Position numbers and translations under genes: made by a program. From assembly GCA_903898755.1 (NCBI GenBank), contig CAIUGT010000045.1, forward strand, positions 1-62,302: a stretch of DNA of 62,302 nucleotides, in the 5' to 3' direction. The notes below the pieces were generated by a model. The model ran no database searches. It worked only from the letters and a program-made list of their open reading frames with translations, and had not been told where the DNA came from. Below, piece after piece: positions 54,131-62,302 of the stretch (positions are counted from its first letter, which is position 1; each line of letters opens with the position of its first letter). Source of the stretch: an uncultured bacterium. Its GTDB lineage: Bacteria > Planctomycetota > Phycisphaerae > Phycisphaerales > SM1A02.

Positions 54131-54928
54131 TTAGGCGGCTTCCTCCGCGGTTCCAGCCACGCCGTCTCGTGTCACCAGAAAAAGCGAACTGGTGATTGGA
54201 TACGGAAGTCGTTGATAATCTCGTCCAATTCGCTCTGAAATGCGCTCAACAAACTTGGGCGGATTGCACGTCATGGCCACAAACATGTCTCGCGCCGGCG
54301 TGGCCACAAAAAAGTCGCCGCCAAGTTGGGGCGCAAGTTTCAGATGCAGCGAATCAAGCAACAAGCGCGCCGCGTCATAGCCATCTTGCAAAGCCACAAT
54401 CGCCGCCTTGCCGCCATCCTCGGCTTCAACAATGCGCACCTTCAACTCCGGCGCATAGCGCGCCAAATTTTCCCGCGCCAATGTTTCCAAATCATCCAAT
54501 TGAACACCCCATCGGACCATTTGCTCCACGGTCACGCTCACGGTGACATGCGGCATGTCGATCACAAACACAATCACGGTTTCATTTACAAATGGAATGT
54601 GCGCAACTTGCTCACGGTCCAAGTGCGTAAAAATACTGTCAGGTTGAATACGCGGCATGATGCGATTGCGCACCAGAGAAAACGGCATGGGCAGACCGCC
54701 GATGGAATCCCCTTCCATTAATTTGTCGATGTAGCTCTCCACAATTTCCTCGGCGCGCATTGGATCCTGCTTGGCAATGCGCCACAGGTTTTCCAAGCCA
54801 AGATGGCGGCCATCAATGACCAAATCCATTGGTCCAGCGATCTCAAACTTGTGATTGGACCACTGCCGAAGAAAAAGTTTCTTGACAAAACTGCCGAAAT
54901 CCTCGGGATTTTTAGGAAATGCTTCCAT
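54131..54928 (-). CDS. DUF1444-like protein
   Basis: 265 residues from the ATG at 54928, set by GGAGGAGG a few bases upstream (a longer frame exists). The protein resembles DUF1444 (YtpQ) members: PMPFSLVRNRIMPRIQP, FVNETVIVFVIDMP, LARENLARYAPELKVRI, and VATPARDMFVAMTC near the end. No enzymatic motif is seen. Function unknown. It is 28 bases before the trpG/pabA-like gene and diverges from kdsA. Confidence 0.75.
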   Translation of the reverse strand: MEAFPKNPEDFGSFVKKLFLRQWSNHKFEIAGPMDLVIDGRHLGLENLWRIAKQDPMRAEEIVESYIDKLMEGDSIGGLPMPFSLVRNRIMPRIQPDSIFTHLDREQVAHIPFVNETVIVFVIDMPHVTVSVTVEQMVRWGVQLDDLETLARENLARYAPELKVRIVEAEDGGKAAIVALQDGYDAARLLLDSLHLKLAPQLGGDFFVATPARDMFVAMTCNPPKFVERISERIGRDYQRLPYPITSSLFLVTRDGVAGTAEEAA

Positions 54929-55054
54929 GCTTCTGCCTCCTCCATTGACTTGCCACCACACGCGGCCGAGACGCTCGGTTCGCACTTTCCATACGGTCTA
55001 TTACAGTTTTTATTCCGTCGGGTGAAATTCTTAAAAAACCCTAAAATTGTGGTC

Positions 55055-55882
55055 ATGGCACAGCAAATCGACGTTCTTGAATCGTTTTTCGCTCATCCGC
55101 ACAAACGCCTGCTTGTCATTGGGGGTCCATGCGTCTTGGAGTCCGACGCAATCAATAAGCAAATTGGCGAAACATTGCGCGACACGTGCCAAGAATTGGG
55201 TCTCAGTTTTGTCTTCAAGGCCAGCTTTGACAAGGCCAATCGATCAAGCGTAAAAAGTCCGCGTGGCCCAGGCATAAAATCTGGATTGGAACGCTTGGCA
55301 AAATTGCGCGACTCACTTGGCGTGCCAGTGACCACGGATATTCATGACGCAAGTCAATGTGACTTGGTGGCAAAGACCGTGGACATGTTGCAAGTGCCCG
55401 CGTTTCTCTGTCGACAAACCGATTTACTGTTGGCGGCGGCCGACACTGGCAAGCCAGTGAATGTGAAGAAGGGACAATTCATGAGCCCCGCTGAAATGGG
55501 ACATGTGTTGGCCAAAGTTCGCGAAGGCGGATGTCGCATGACCATGATCACGGAGCGTGGAACGACCTTTGGCTACAACCGTTTGGTCAATGACTTCATG
55601 GGCATTGGCGATTTGATGGACTTTGAAGTGCCGATTTGTTTTGACGCGACACATAGCACGCAACTTCCAGGCGGCGAGGGCGAGCGCACCGGCGGCCGCC
55701 CAGAACGCGCGCCTCTTTTGGCGAAAGCCGCTGTTGCAGCGGGCGTTTCCGCTCTATTTCTGGAGTGCCATCCTGAACCATCCAAGGCTCTCAGCGACGC
55801 CAGCACCATGTTGCCCCTGAGCAGCGTGCCCGCTCTTTTAAAATCGCTCGACGCCATTCGCAAGGCGGTCGTGAATGGTTGA
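55055..55882 (+). CDS. kdsA: 3-deoxy-D-manno-octulosonate 8-phosphate synthase KdsA (metal-dependent type)
   Basis: 275 residues. It condenses phosphoenolpyruvate with arabinose 5-phosphate to make Kdo-8-P for LPS. Blocks: VIGGPCVLESDAI, FKASFDKANRSSVKSPRGPG, TDIHDASQC, VNVKKGQFMSPAEM, ITERGTTFGYNRLV and FDATHSTQLPGG. The Cys in GGPCVLE, where the metal-free E. coli enzyme has Asn, suggests the metal-dependent class. The frame is open earlier, but this ATG fits the family. It is followed by mcsA after 66 bases. Confidence 0.95.
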   Translation: MAQQIDVLESFFAHPHKRLLVIGGPCVLESDAINKQIGETLRDTCQELGLSFVFKASFDKANRSSVKSPRGPGIKSGLERLAKLRDSLGVPVTTDIHDASQCDLVAKTVDMLQVPAFLCRQTDLLLAAADTGKPVNVKKGQFMSPAEMGHVLAKVREGGCRMTMITERGTTFGYNRLVNDFMGIGDLMDFEVPICFDATHSTQLPGGEGERTGGRPERAPLLAKAAVAAGVSALFLECHPEPSKALSDASTMLPLSSVPALLKSLDAIRKAVVNG

Positions 55883-55948
55883 GACTTTGCAAATCATGCG
55901 CGGCGCCTTGCCCAAGTTTTTAAAAATCATGCCTATCATGAGCCAGAG

Positions 55949-56461
55949 ATGAAGTGCGATCAATGCGACAAGCCTGCGGTGGTGCACGAAGTTGTCATTC
56001 AAAATGGGAACAAGTTGGAGATGCATTTATGCGCCGATCACGCGGCGGCCAAGGGATATATTTTGCCCACGGTTCCAGTGACGCAAATTTTGCAACAATT
56101 TGCGGCCGCGGGGAAATCAATCAAGGCACAAAAGGCGGCGGCTCGCCGTTGTGATGCATGCGGTCTCACCTTTGCGGAGTTCCGACAAACTGGACGATTT
56201 GGTTGCGCCTCGTGCTACGACGCGTTCATGCCTTCCGTCGCTGCGATTATTGAACGCGCGCAATCTGGCGCCGTGAGCCATCGCGGTCGCACGCCAAAAC
56301 GAATCGAAGGACAAGCCGATCGCGCCGCCATTCGTCGACAATTGATCAAGGAAATTGAAGCCGCCGTGGCCGCGGAACAATACGAGCGCGCCGCATCGTT
56401 GCAAGGACGATTGCAACAACTTGGCTTGGGCAAAAAACCGCCAACGGAACCAACCGAATGA
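55949..56461 (+). CDS. mcsA: McsA, zinc-finger/UVR adaptor of the arginine kinase McsB
   Basis: 170 residues with Cys/His zinc sites: MKCDQCDKPAVVHEV, MHLCADHAA, RRCDACGLTFAEF and GRFGCASCYDAF. A C-terminal UVR helix pair follows (QLIKEIEAAVAAEQYERAAS). McsA activates and tethers McsB and binds ClpC-type partners. Its stop overlaps the mcsB start by ATGA. Confidence 0.9.
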   Translation: MKCDQCDKPAVVHEVVIQNGNKLEMHLCADHAAAKGYILPTVPVTQILQQFAAAGKSIKAQKAAARRCDACGLTFAEFRQTGRFGCASCYDAFMPSVAAIIERAQSGAVSHRGRTPKRIEGQADRAAIRRQLIKEIEAAVAAEQYERAASLQGRLQQLGLGKKPPTEPTE

Positions 56462-57516
56462 ACATGGATCCTCAAAGCGAAACCAAGTCACACAATGACT
56501 CCGATGTGGTGGTGAGCGTTCGCATTCGAGTGGCTCGAAATCTTGCGGGATTTCCCTTCACTGGGCGCGCTTCCGATGCGCAACGCCAGGAAGTTTTGCA
56601 AATGGTCACACGCGCGCCGTTGGGTGGCGCGTTCCCCGACGGTCTGGCGTGGGTGAACATGAATCAGGCCTCTTTGCAAGAGCGGCAACTCTTGGTCGAG
56701 CGCCATTTGGTTTCAAAACATTTCGCGGAAAGCGCGTTGCCACGCGCGCTTGGTCTTGGTCACAATGAAGAACTTGGCGTCATGGTGAATGAAGAAGATC
56801 ATCTGCGCATTCAAAGTATTTTGCCTGGATTCCGCTTGGACGAGGCATTCGCACTCGCTCGCTCATTTGATCAAGCGCTTGAGGAGACCGTCGACTTCGC
56901 ATTTCATCAACGTTGGGGCTACCTCACCGCGTGCCCCACCAATGTTGGATGCGGAATTCGCCTGGGCGCCATGTTGCATTTACCGGCGTTGCGTTACTCC
57001 GGCGAAATTGAACGCGTGAAGCGCGCGGCCAAAGATTTGCACCTTGCGGTGCGCGGTTATTACGGCGAAGGCACCGACGCGATTGGAAACTTTTACCAAG
57101 TCAGCAACCAAGTCACGCTGGGCACGTCCGAGGAGGAATTGCTGCAGCATTTCCGTGACGAAGTGATTCCAAAGTTGGTGGATTATGAGCGCACAGCGCG
57201 GCATATGTTGCTGGACAAGAATCGCCCACTGGTCGAGGACAAGGTCTATCGCGCCCGCGCCACACTGAAAGTTGCCCGCCTGCTTGGCGCGGAGGAGGCG
57301 ACAAAATTACTTTCCACATTGCGCTTTGGAATTGCGACAGGCCTGCTGCACAATCTCAGTCTTGAGCGCGTGGAGCAATTGTTGTTGCAAGTGCAGCCGG
57401 CGCATTTGGCGCAACTGGATCCATTTGCCGCCGAGGAAGAAATGGGACGCTTAAGCCGCGCAAACTTGGTGCGCAGATCACTGGGCGATTACACCGAGGG
57501 CAGCCCCGAGATTTGA
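56458..57516 (+). CDS. mcsB: McsB protein arginine kinase
   Basis: 352-residue guanidino-kinase-like enzyme that phosphorylates arginine residues to mark proteins for ClpC/ClpP. Evidence: VVSVRIRVARNLAGFPF (SxRxRLARN-type start), MVNEEDHLRIQ (NEED loop), LTACPTNVGCGIRLGAMLHL with the active Cys, and GFRLDEAFALARSFDQALEE. The end overlaps the convergent pterin dehydratase gene by 28 bases. The protein ends about where known McsB proteins end. Confidence 0.94.
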   Translation: MNMDPQSETKSHNDSDVVVSVRIRVARNLAGFPFTGRASDAQRQEVLQMVTRAPLGGAFPDGLAWVNMNQASLQERQLLVERHLVSKHFAESALPRALGLGHNEELGVMVNEEDHLRIQSILPGFRLDEAFALARSFDQALEETVDFAFHQRWGYLTACPTNVGCGIRLGAMLHLPALRYSGEIERVKRAAKDLHLAVRGYYGEGTDAIGNFYQVSNQVTLGTSEEELLQHFRDEVIPKLVDYERTARHMLLDKNRPLVEDKVYRARATLKVARLLGAEEATKLLSTLRFGIATGLLHNLSLERVEQLLLQVQPAHLAQLDPFAAEEEMGRLSRANLVRRSLGDYTEGSPEI

Positions 57517-57782
57517 TCGGCGTTGGCTGCGAAAGCCATGTCCTTCTCGGTGATTCCGCCGGCGTCATGTGTGGACAACGTCAACGTGACTTTGTTCCAT
57601 CGAACCAAAATATCTGGATGATGCTGCACACGTTCCGCCGCGTCAGCGACGCCATTTAAAAATCGCATGCTGCCCACGAAATTTTCAAATTGAAAGGTGC
57701 GTTGAATCGCGTCGCCATTTTGGCTCCACTGAGGAAGCTTGGCCAGGCGGGTATCCACTTGACGCTGAGAAAGTTTTTTCAT
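57489..57782 (-). CDS. 4a-hydroxytetrahydrobiopterin dehydratase (PCD/DCoH)
   Basis: 97 residues from the ATG at 57782 (57803 is another option). The active-site HHPD is in ERVQHHPDILVRWNKVTLTL, with STHDAGGITEKD after it. The enzyme recycles pterin cofactors, or may act in molybdopterin/pterin metabolism. The gene overlaps the 3' end of mcsB on the opposite strand and diverges from the phosphatase gene. Confidence 0.9.
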   Translation of the reverse strand: MKKLSQRQVDTRLAKLPQWSQNGDAIQRTFQFENFVGSMRFLNGVADAAERVQHHPDILVRWNKVTLTLSTHDAGGITEKDMAFAANADQISGLPSV

Positions 57783-57864
57783 GCCGTGGATTATTTTACT
57801 CATTCTTGAGGCACGCATGTGAAATGAAACAAGCCAAAATGAATCGCCGATAGACTCGCAAGAC

Positions 57865-59106
57865 ATGTTGGTTCAAGATGAAACCCCTGCCGCGCACCTA
57901 CCTGTTCGGGTTCTTTTTGTTGTGTCGGAATCCGCAAGAGCCAGCACCAATGACCTGACAAACTCTCTTGTCGAACTTCTTAATCACCGCGCAAGCTTTG
58001 AGTGCGTTTCCATCCGCGACGCGTCCACTCTGCTGAACTCGCATCCGCACGCGGTTGTTTTTTGCTTCAACCGCCACGACGATTCAGCGGGTCTCACCGA
58101 TTTGCTTGATGGAGTTGAGAAGCGCAATATTCCAATTTTAATTTTAACCGACGCCCAATCGGCCACCGCCTCACAGCGCATCTCTTGGAACTCGCTGCCA
58201 GTGAACGAGTCACCAGAAATTATTGCGGCGACATTGCGCGGTTTATTGTCACGGCAAATTGAAATCGAGACTCTTCGAAAAGCCACCCACGGCGCGGAGA
58301 AAAAAACGGATCAGTTGCTGGGTCAAGTCACGCGCATGCAAGATGAATTGCATTTAGCTGGACAAGTGCAACGAGAGTTTCTGCCAAAGCAACTGCCCAC
58401 ATTTTCTGGTGGCGCGGTGGCCGCCCTGTGGCGCCCCATGAACTATGTCAGTGGCGATATCTACGATGTGCGCCGCTTGGATGAGCATCATGTGGGCTTG
58501 TTCATCGCCGACGCTGTTGGTCACGGAGTGCCCGCCGCATTGCTGACCATGGTCATTGCCCGCGGTCTGCCAACCAAGGAAATCACTGGAAAAACCTATC
58601 GAATTATCCAACCCGGCGAGGCTTTGGCGTCCGTGAATCGTGAACTCTTGGCGCGGCAAGGCAACACCACGCGCTTTGCAACCGCCATCTATGGCATCAT
58701 TGATTTGCGCACGCGCATCATGCGCCTGTCCATCGCGGGACACCCCGCCGCCATCATTATGCGTGGAACCGAATCCATGGAAATGGTCCACTCCGCTGGC
58801 GGCCTGATTGGAGTTTTTGATGGAGTGGAATGGTCCGAACAAGAAATTCAACTGCAGGTTGGTGACCGCGTGCTTTTGTATTCAGATGGATTCGAGTTCG
58901 CGTTTCCAGATCCGCCTGAAACACAAAGTTCGCCACATGAAATTCCACCACGCTATATGCAAGAGTTCCGCGCGCTTCTGTCCATCACTGAACCCGCGAT
59001 GATGATTGAACACATGGAACGCCGACTCGATCAACAACTACTGATCACACAGAATGCGAACGCGCCCGCCGATGACTTGACCATGATCGCGTTCAAAGTG
59101 TCCTAG
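57865..59106 (+). CDS. SpoIIE/RsbU-type PP2C serine phosphatase with receiver-like N-terminus
   Basis: 413 residues. Residues 1-130 resemble a receiver domain without a clear phosphoacceptor pattern. A coiled stretch around 138-170 leads to a PP2C SpoIIE domain with SGDIYDVRRL, FIADAVGHGVPAALLTM, ATAIYGIIDL, LYSDGFEFAF and DDLTMIAFKV, the metal-binding Asp residues. Such enzymes dephosphorylate STAS-domain antagonists. A STAS protein is encoded at 33048-33392, so they might be partners, but they are 24 kb apart. Confidence 0.9.
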   Translation: MLVQDETPAAHLPVRVLFVVSESARASTNDLTNSLVELLNHRASFECVSIRDASTLLNSHPHAVVFCFNRHDDSAGLTDLLDGVEKRNIPILILTDAQSATASQRISWNSLPVNESPEIIAATLRGLLSRQIEIETLRKATHGAEKKTDQLLGQVTRMQDELHLAGQVQREFLPKQLPTFSGGAVAALWRPMNYVSGDIYDVRRLDEHHVGLFIADAVGHGVPAALLTMVIARGLPTKEITGKTYRIIQPGEALASVNRELLARQGNTTRFATAIYGIIDLRTRIMRLSIAGHPAAIIMRGTESMEMVHSAGGLIGVFDGVEWSEQEIQLQVGDRVLLYSDGFEFAFPDPPETQSSPHEIPPRYMQEFRALLSITEPAMMIEHMERRLDQQLLITQNANAPADDLTMIAFKVS

Positions 59107-59148
59107 CAGCGCCTACGTCCAACAATGCTCGCGATGAGCATTATGAAA

Positions 59149-59784
59149 TCACAGCGTTTTCTGCATGGAATGAGATGATATTCCCAGCCTTTGCATTTGC
59201 CGAGCAACTTCTGCGGCGACCGCTTTGGCCATGGAATCCGCTTCCACATTCACGCGCGCGCCTTGTAGTCGTAGCGCCAACGTGGTCCTTGCAAGCGTCT
59301 CTGGTATGAGCGCGACTTCAAACCAGCCTTCGGATTTCGTGGCAATGGTCAAGCTCACGCCGTCCACGGCCACACTGCCACGCTCATGCAAAAAATGGTC
59401 GATCTCACTCGGCGACTCGATGCGCGTGCGCCATTGTCCATTGGCGCGATCCACTTCAAGAATCTTGGCGGTGGTGTCCACATGACCTTGAACAAAATGT
59501 CCACCCACCAAAGAGTCCGCGCGCATGGCTCTCTCCACATTCACCATGTCGCCAATGCGCATTTCACCAATGGTGGTGTGCTGCAATGTTTGCGCAACCA
59601 CATCGAATGAAAGTTCGCCATGGGCAATATCCACCACCGTCAAGCAACATCCATTCACGCAAATACTTTCACCCACAGTTGCATTGCCTGGCCACTCGCC
59701 AACACTCAGCACCAATCTTTTCCCGTGGTCACGGGTTTCCAATGATTGCACCGCCACCATATTTTGAACAAGTCCTGTGAACAC
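59149..59784 (-). CDS. ribE: Riboflavin synthase alpha subunit
   Basis: 211 residues. It begins MFTGLVQNMVAVQSLE and has two lumazine-binding repeats: GESICVNGCCLTVVDI with LSFDVVAQTLQHTTIG, and GHFVQGHVDTTAKIL with GSVAVDGVSLTIA. It converts two 6,7-dimethyl-8-ribityllumazine molecules to riboflavin. Other rib genes are not adjacent. It follows the spoIID-like gene by 25 bases, perhaps cotranscribed. Confidence 0.95.
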   Translation of the reverse strand: MFTGLVQNMVAVQSLETRDHGKRLVLSVGEWPGNATVGESICVNGCCLTVVDIAHGELSFDVVAQTLQHTTIGEMRIGDMVNVERAMRADSLVGGHFVQGHVDTTAKILEVDRANGQWRTRIESPSEIDHFLHERGSVAVDGVSLTIATKSEGWFEVALIPETLARTTLALRLQGARVNVEADSMAKAVAAEVARQMQRLGISSHSMQKTL

Positions 59785-59809
59785 GGTTGAATCCTTGTGG
59801 TGCGTGCGT

Positions 59810-61315
59810 TTATGGTTTGGGCGAGCTCACCAACGCCGCACTGGTTACGCTGCTGCTGGAAGTTTCTGGCATGGTGACAATGGTGGCGCCAGGGTAATAG
59901 CGCTCCAAAATAGAGCGCGCTGACTTACCCGATTTTGCCATGAATTCAGCGCCATATTGGCACATTCCAGCGCCGTGGCCGTAGCCGCGGCCATCCAAAA
60001 TTAAACGGCCATTGTCCATGCGTGGCTCAAGCGCGGATGATTTTAAAGAGTCACGCGAACTCTCGGCGCCAGCATTCATGGCCGCACGAAAGTCACCGGT
60101 GTCCCAAGTAAATTTCTTTCCATTTCGATCAGTGATAAAAAATGTCATTGAACGTCCGAGGGAGTTTCGATCTCCCACAACAAAACTTTTGATGCCATTC
60201 ATTGGACCCAAATCTTTACGACCAGCTTGTTTGGACCAGTCGTTCATGCGATCCACGGTTTCTGCAATTGAAAATGTCGCCTGCCACTTCGCGGCGGGCG
60301 ACTTCTCACAACATTGCGTACGACGGCCCTTCTCGGTGACATTCAACGGAGCAATCTGCGTCCATGTTCCATCGCGAATGGAATCAACCGCCGACGCAGG
60401 CAACCCACCGCAACTACTTGAGTAGTACGCGGGCACCACGCGTCCATCAAACACAAGATATTGACCGCGAGTGCTGGCCACCGCGTCCAAACTTTTTGCG
60501 TCGCTGGTTGCGCCAACCCACGCTTGACTGGCTTGACCCGCGACCACGTCATAGTGACGTCGTTTTCTCCACCACTCCATTTCACACGCGGCGTAACTGC
60601 GAGCGGCAATGGCCTGCGCTTGATATGTGTTGACCTGCCAACCTTTGAACAACTCCTTGGCCAACACGCCAGGCAAATATTCTTCAAGAGGCACAATAAA
60701 CACCAAATCCGAGGCGTTTGCGTCAATATCCGTGCGTCGCACAATATTGGCCGTGCCCAAATACGCGCTGCCACCAAATTGAATTTCACCGCGCGAATTT
60801 TTGGGCGCCTCGACTTGCAACGCGCCAGATTCCTTCAAACGAAAGTTGCTGGCTTGCGTTGTGCCGTTGGCCTCCACAATTCTCCAACCATCATCAACGG
60901 GATACACGGCAATGGGCGCGCGAAATGTTCGACCCGCCTGCGCATTTTCACCCTTCAGCCATAGCCAACCCGTTGGATGCGTGAGTTGCACAGGCTCGCC
61001 ACGCACCGCCGCCACGCGCACGCGAATGTTGGGCTGATCAGTTGGCGGAAACGGTCGCTCCTGCGGCGGTGGAGTCTTTGGCTTTTCAACATTGTCCGTG
61101 GTCGCAGACGCCGTGCCTGCTGCGACAACGGATGACCCATCCGATTTTTTTTCTAGCGGACTTCCTGGCAGCGCCGTTCGTGATCTTGTTGGACTTGTCG
61201 ATTCACAACCACTTGGAATGGTCATGTATCCCCAAGAAACAATGACAAGCGCCGCCAGCGTGGCAAAAAATTTGCCGGCGTTCGTTGGTGGTTGCCATCC
61301 AGAGTTCACCGCCAT
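59810..61315 (-). CDS. SpoIID/LytB-domain cell-wall protein
   Basis: 501 residues. A hydrophobic N-terminal anchor is followed by a Pro/Thr/Ser-rich spacer. From about residue 165 a SpoIID domain appears: PLEEYLPGVLAKEL with the catalytic Glu, AQAIAARSYAACEMEWW, YYSSSCGGLPASAV and, near the end, GRGYGHGAGMCQYGAEFMA. SpoIID is a peptidoglycan lytic transglycosylase acting in forespore engulfment; in non-sporing bacteria the role is cell-wall remodelling. It has a good AAGGAGCC before the ATG. RTQCCEK is an unusual Cys pair. Confidence 0.9.
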   Translation of the reverse strand: MAVNSGWQPPTNAGKFFATLAALVIVSWGYMTIPSGCESTSPTRSRTALPGSPLEKKSDGSSVVAAGTASATTDNVEKPKTPPPQERPFPPTDQPNIRVRVAAVRGEPVQLTHPTGWLWLKGENAQAGRTFRAPIAVYPVDDGWRIVEANGTTQASNFRLKESGALQVEAPKNSRGEIQFGGSAYLGTANIVRRTDIDANASDLVFIVPLEEYLPGVLAKELFKGWQVNTYQAQAIAARSYAACEMEWWRKRRHYDVVAGQASQAWVGATSDAKSLDAVASTRGQYLVFDGRVVPAYYSSSCGGLPASAVDSIRDGTWTQIAPLNVTEKGRRTQCCEKSPAAKWQATFSIAETVDRMNDWSKQAGRKDLGPMNGIKSFVVGDRNSLGRSMTFFITDRNGKKFTWDTGDFRAAMNAGAESSRDSLKSSALEPRMDNGRLILDGRGYGHGAGMCQYGAEFMAKSGKSARSILERYYPGATIVTMPETSSSSVTSAALVSSPKP

Positions 61316-61348
61316 TGAGGCTCCTTCGCCGCCTCAAGCGGCTTGACC

Positions 61349-62272
61349 TCACTCAAGCGTTCGCAAGGCAAGACCGTGCTCAGCAAGACGCTCATGAATT
61401 TCCACCAGACTTGTGGCGCCAAAATTCTTAACGCCCATCAACTCGGCTTCAGTTCGCGCGGCAAGATCGCCCACGGTTTGAATACCCAGCAATTGCAATG
61501 CTTTTCTGCTGCGAATGCCCAAATTGAGCGTTCCAACCGTCATGCCCAACACGCCGTCGGCCACGGTGCCCTTCATCTTCTCAAGCACTTCGCCGCGCAC
61601 CTTGTCATAGTGGCCACGATCAAGTTGTTGACCCAAGCGCAAACCGCGCGCGGTCAACATTTGCTTGATCTCCACCAAACTGGTCTCGCCAAAATTCTTG
61701 TACGAAAGCAATTCAGATTCGCTAATGCGAAGCAAGTCGCCAAGCGTGCGGATGTTCATCTTCTTCAAACAATTGCGCGCGCGGATGGAAAGTTCAAACT
61801 CAGCCACTGGCAATTCAAACATGGCTTCTTCGCGGCCCTTCAAGCGGGCAAGTTCCTCGTCGTACAACATGTTCTTACTGGCTTGCACGTCGCGAATAAA
61901 TAACTTGGCGCGAGGGTGATTTGGATTGGCCTCAAGCACCTTTTGGATCAACTTGCTGGCGCGCGTGAATTGCGCCGCGTCCTCCAACAGAACTGAAAGA
62001 TTCAGAAACGCATTTACTGGAGGATTTGGCATGCGCGTGCACTCCTCGTAACTGCGCATGGCGTCATCGTCGTAACCCAAGTGGTCCTGCATGCGCGCGA
62101 CATTGAACAGCGTGGTCGCGGTGCGATTGGCCTTGGCGGCATTCTTGTACGCCTCAAGGGCCTCGAAGAATTTGGCGTCGGCTTCGAACGCCTTTGCCTG
62201 CTTCATAAAAACTTGTGAAGCGGCGGGATCGGTGGTGACGGTGAGAACGGTATCAAGGCCTGTGTTTGACAT
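61349..62272 (-). CDS. TPR protein with two tandem RNA polymerase alpha-CTD-like domains
   Basis: 307 residues. Residues about 18-135 are TPR-like helices (ALEAYKNAAKANRTATTLFN, AFLNLSVLLEDAAQFTRA). Then two alpha-CTD copies: LSIRARNCLKKMNIRTLGDL with ELLSYKNFGETSLVEIKQML, and LGIRSRKALQLLGIQTVGDL with ELMGVKNFGATSLVEIHERL. In RNA polymerase this domain binds UP elements and activators. The basic helix-hairpin features are kept. Such separate proteins are typical of Planctomycetota. CTGGAGA before the ATG is a good binding site. Confidence 0.88.
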   Translation of the reverse strand: MSNTGLDTVLTVTTDPAASQVFMKQAKAFEADAKFFEALEAYKNAAKANRTATTLFNVARMQDHLGYDDDAMRSYEECTRMPNPPVNAFLNLSVLLEDAAQFTRASKLIQKVLEANPNHPRAKLFIRDVQASKNMLYDEELARLKGREEAMFELPVAEFELSIRARNCLKKMNIRTLGDLLRISESELLSYKNFGETSLVEIKQMLTARGLRLGQQLDRGHYDKVRGEVLEKMKGTVADGVLGMTVGTLNLGIRSRKALQLLGIQTVGDLAARTEAELMGVKNFGATSLVEIHERLAEHGLALRTLE

Positions 62273-62302
62273 ACATCTCCAGTTGTAAAAGTCGGTGTGA
62301 AA

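Noticed and set aside
1-62302. tRNA, rRNA, tmRNA, RNase P RNA, SRP RNA, insertion sequences and phage genes
   Set aside because: Scanning the gaps by eye showed no matching patterns; covariance-model searches (tRNAscan-SE, Infernal) would be needed to exclude them fully.

Overview
The window reads as a chromosomal segment from a Gram-negative-type member of the Planctomycetota, most likely the Phycisphaerae. This is inferred from gene content; no 16S rRNA or other marker rRNA is present. Pointers are a TPR protein carrying two tandem RNA polymerase alpha-CTD-like domains (61349-62272), SpoIID and McsA/McsB/ClpC in a genome that also has LPS genes (lpxI, kdsA) and LolC/E-LolD-like genes, a squalene-hopene cyclase, and a GyrA with an unusual quinolone-pocket sequence. 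Coding density is high, genes sit in short co-oriented runs with many ATGA or TAATG overlaps, and I see no phage, transposon, integron, CRISPR, rRNA or tRNA. Most of the window is core housekeeping.

Layout: 1-1413 holds the 5' part of a comM/yifB-like gene and, across a palindrome-rich gap, a small cupin. 1561-3237 is a c-di-GMP (EAL) protein. 3399-5742 is an iscS-iscU-iscA operon on the minus strand with a terminator, divergent from panC (5947). 6896-11100 (minus) carries icd, a TVP38/VTT membrane protein, a methyltransferase with a histone-like tail and a polyprenyl diphosphate synthase. 11193-22112 (minus) is one long translation/transcription operon: nusA, infB, rbfA, an HhH-GPD-like gene, a very large TPR lipoprotein, yebC and a proline-rich lipoprotein. 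It is preceded by a promoter and a leader with a terminator that can be drawn as an attenuator (22187-22502).

22572-24527 is dsbD. 24580-27929 (minus) is a WecA/MraY-type transferase overlapping an O-antigen ligase-like gene. 27955-30083 is a LOG-family gene, lpxI and a TlyA/FtsJ-like methyltransferase. 30367-35377 is gyrA, then STAS, ExbD and a TonB-like protein. 35455-37488 (minus) is a GT2 glycosyltransferase and surE. 37597-39934 is a LolC/E-LolD pair. 39991-41325 is a secreted metallopeptidase-like protein. 41405-43933 is clpC with a clear terminator. 43994-47618 (minus) is a PD40 propeller protein, nadB and a lipoprotein. 47711-48382 is an RluA-type pseudouridine synthase. 48395-51783 (minus) is a Gfo/Idh/MocA oxidoreductase and shc. 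51821-52984 is a membrane-anchored protein built of about 14 repeats of about 22 residues. 53093-54928 (minus) is a DUF1444-like gene, a trpG/pabA-like gene and a small unknown. 55055-57516 is kdsA, mcsA, mcsB. 57489-62272 holds a PCD/DCoH gene, a RsbU/SpoIIE-type phosphatase, ribE, spoIID-like and the TPR-alphaCTD gene.

Themes: envelope building (LPS, hopanoid, polyprenyl lipids, surface polysaccharide, lipoprotein sorting), protein quality control by arginine phosphorylation (ClpC, McsA, McsB, with no CtsR seen), and translation/transcription control. The most interesting non-coding element is the nusA leader. The most interesting unexplained protein is the 22-residue-repeat protein at 51821-52984.
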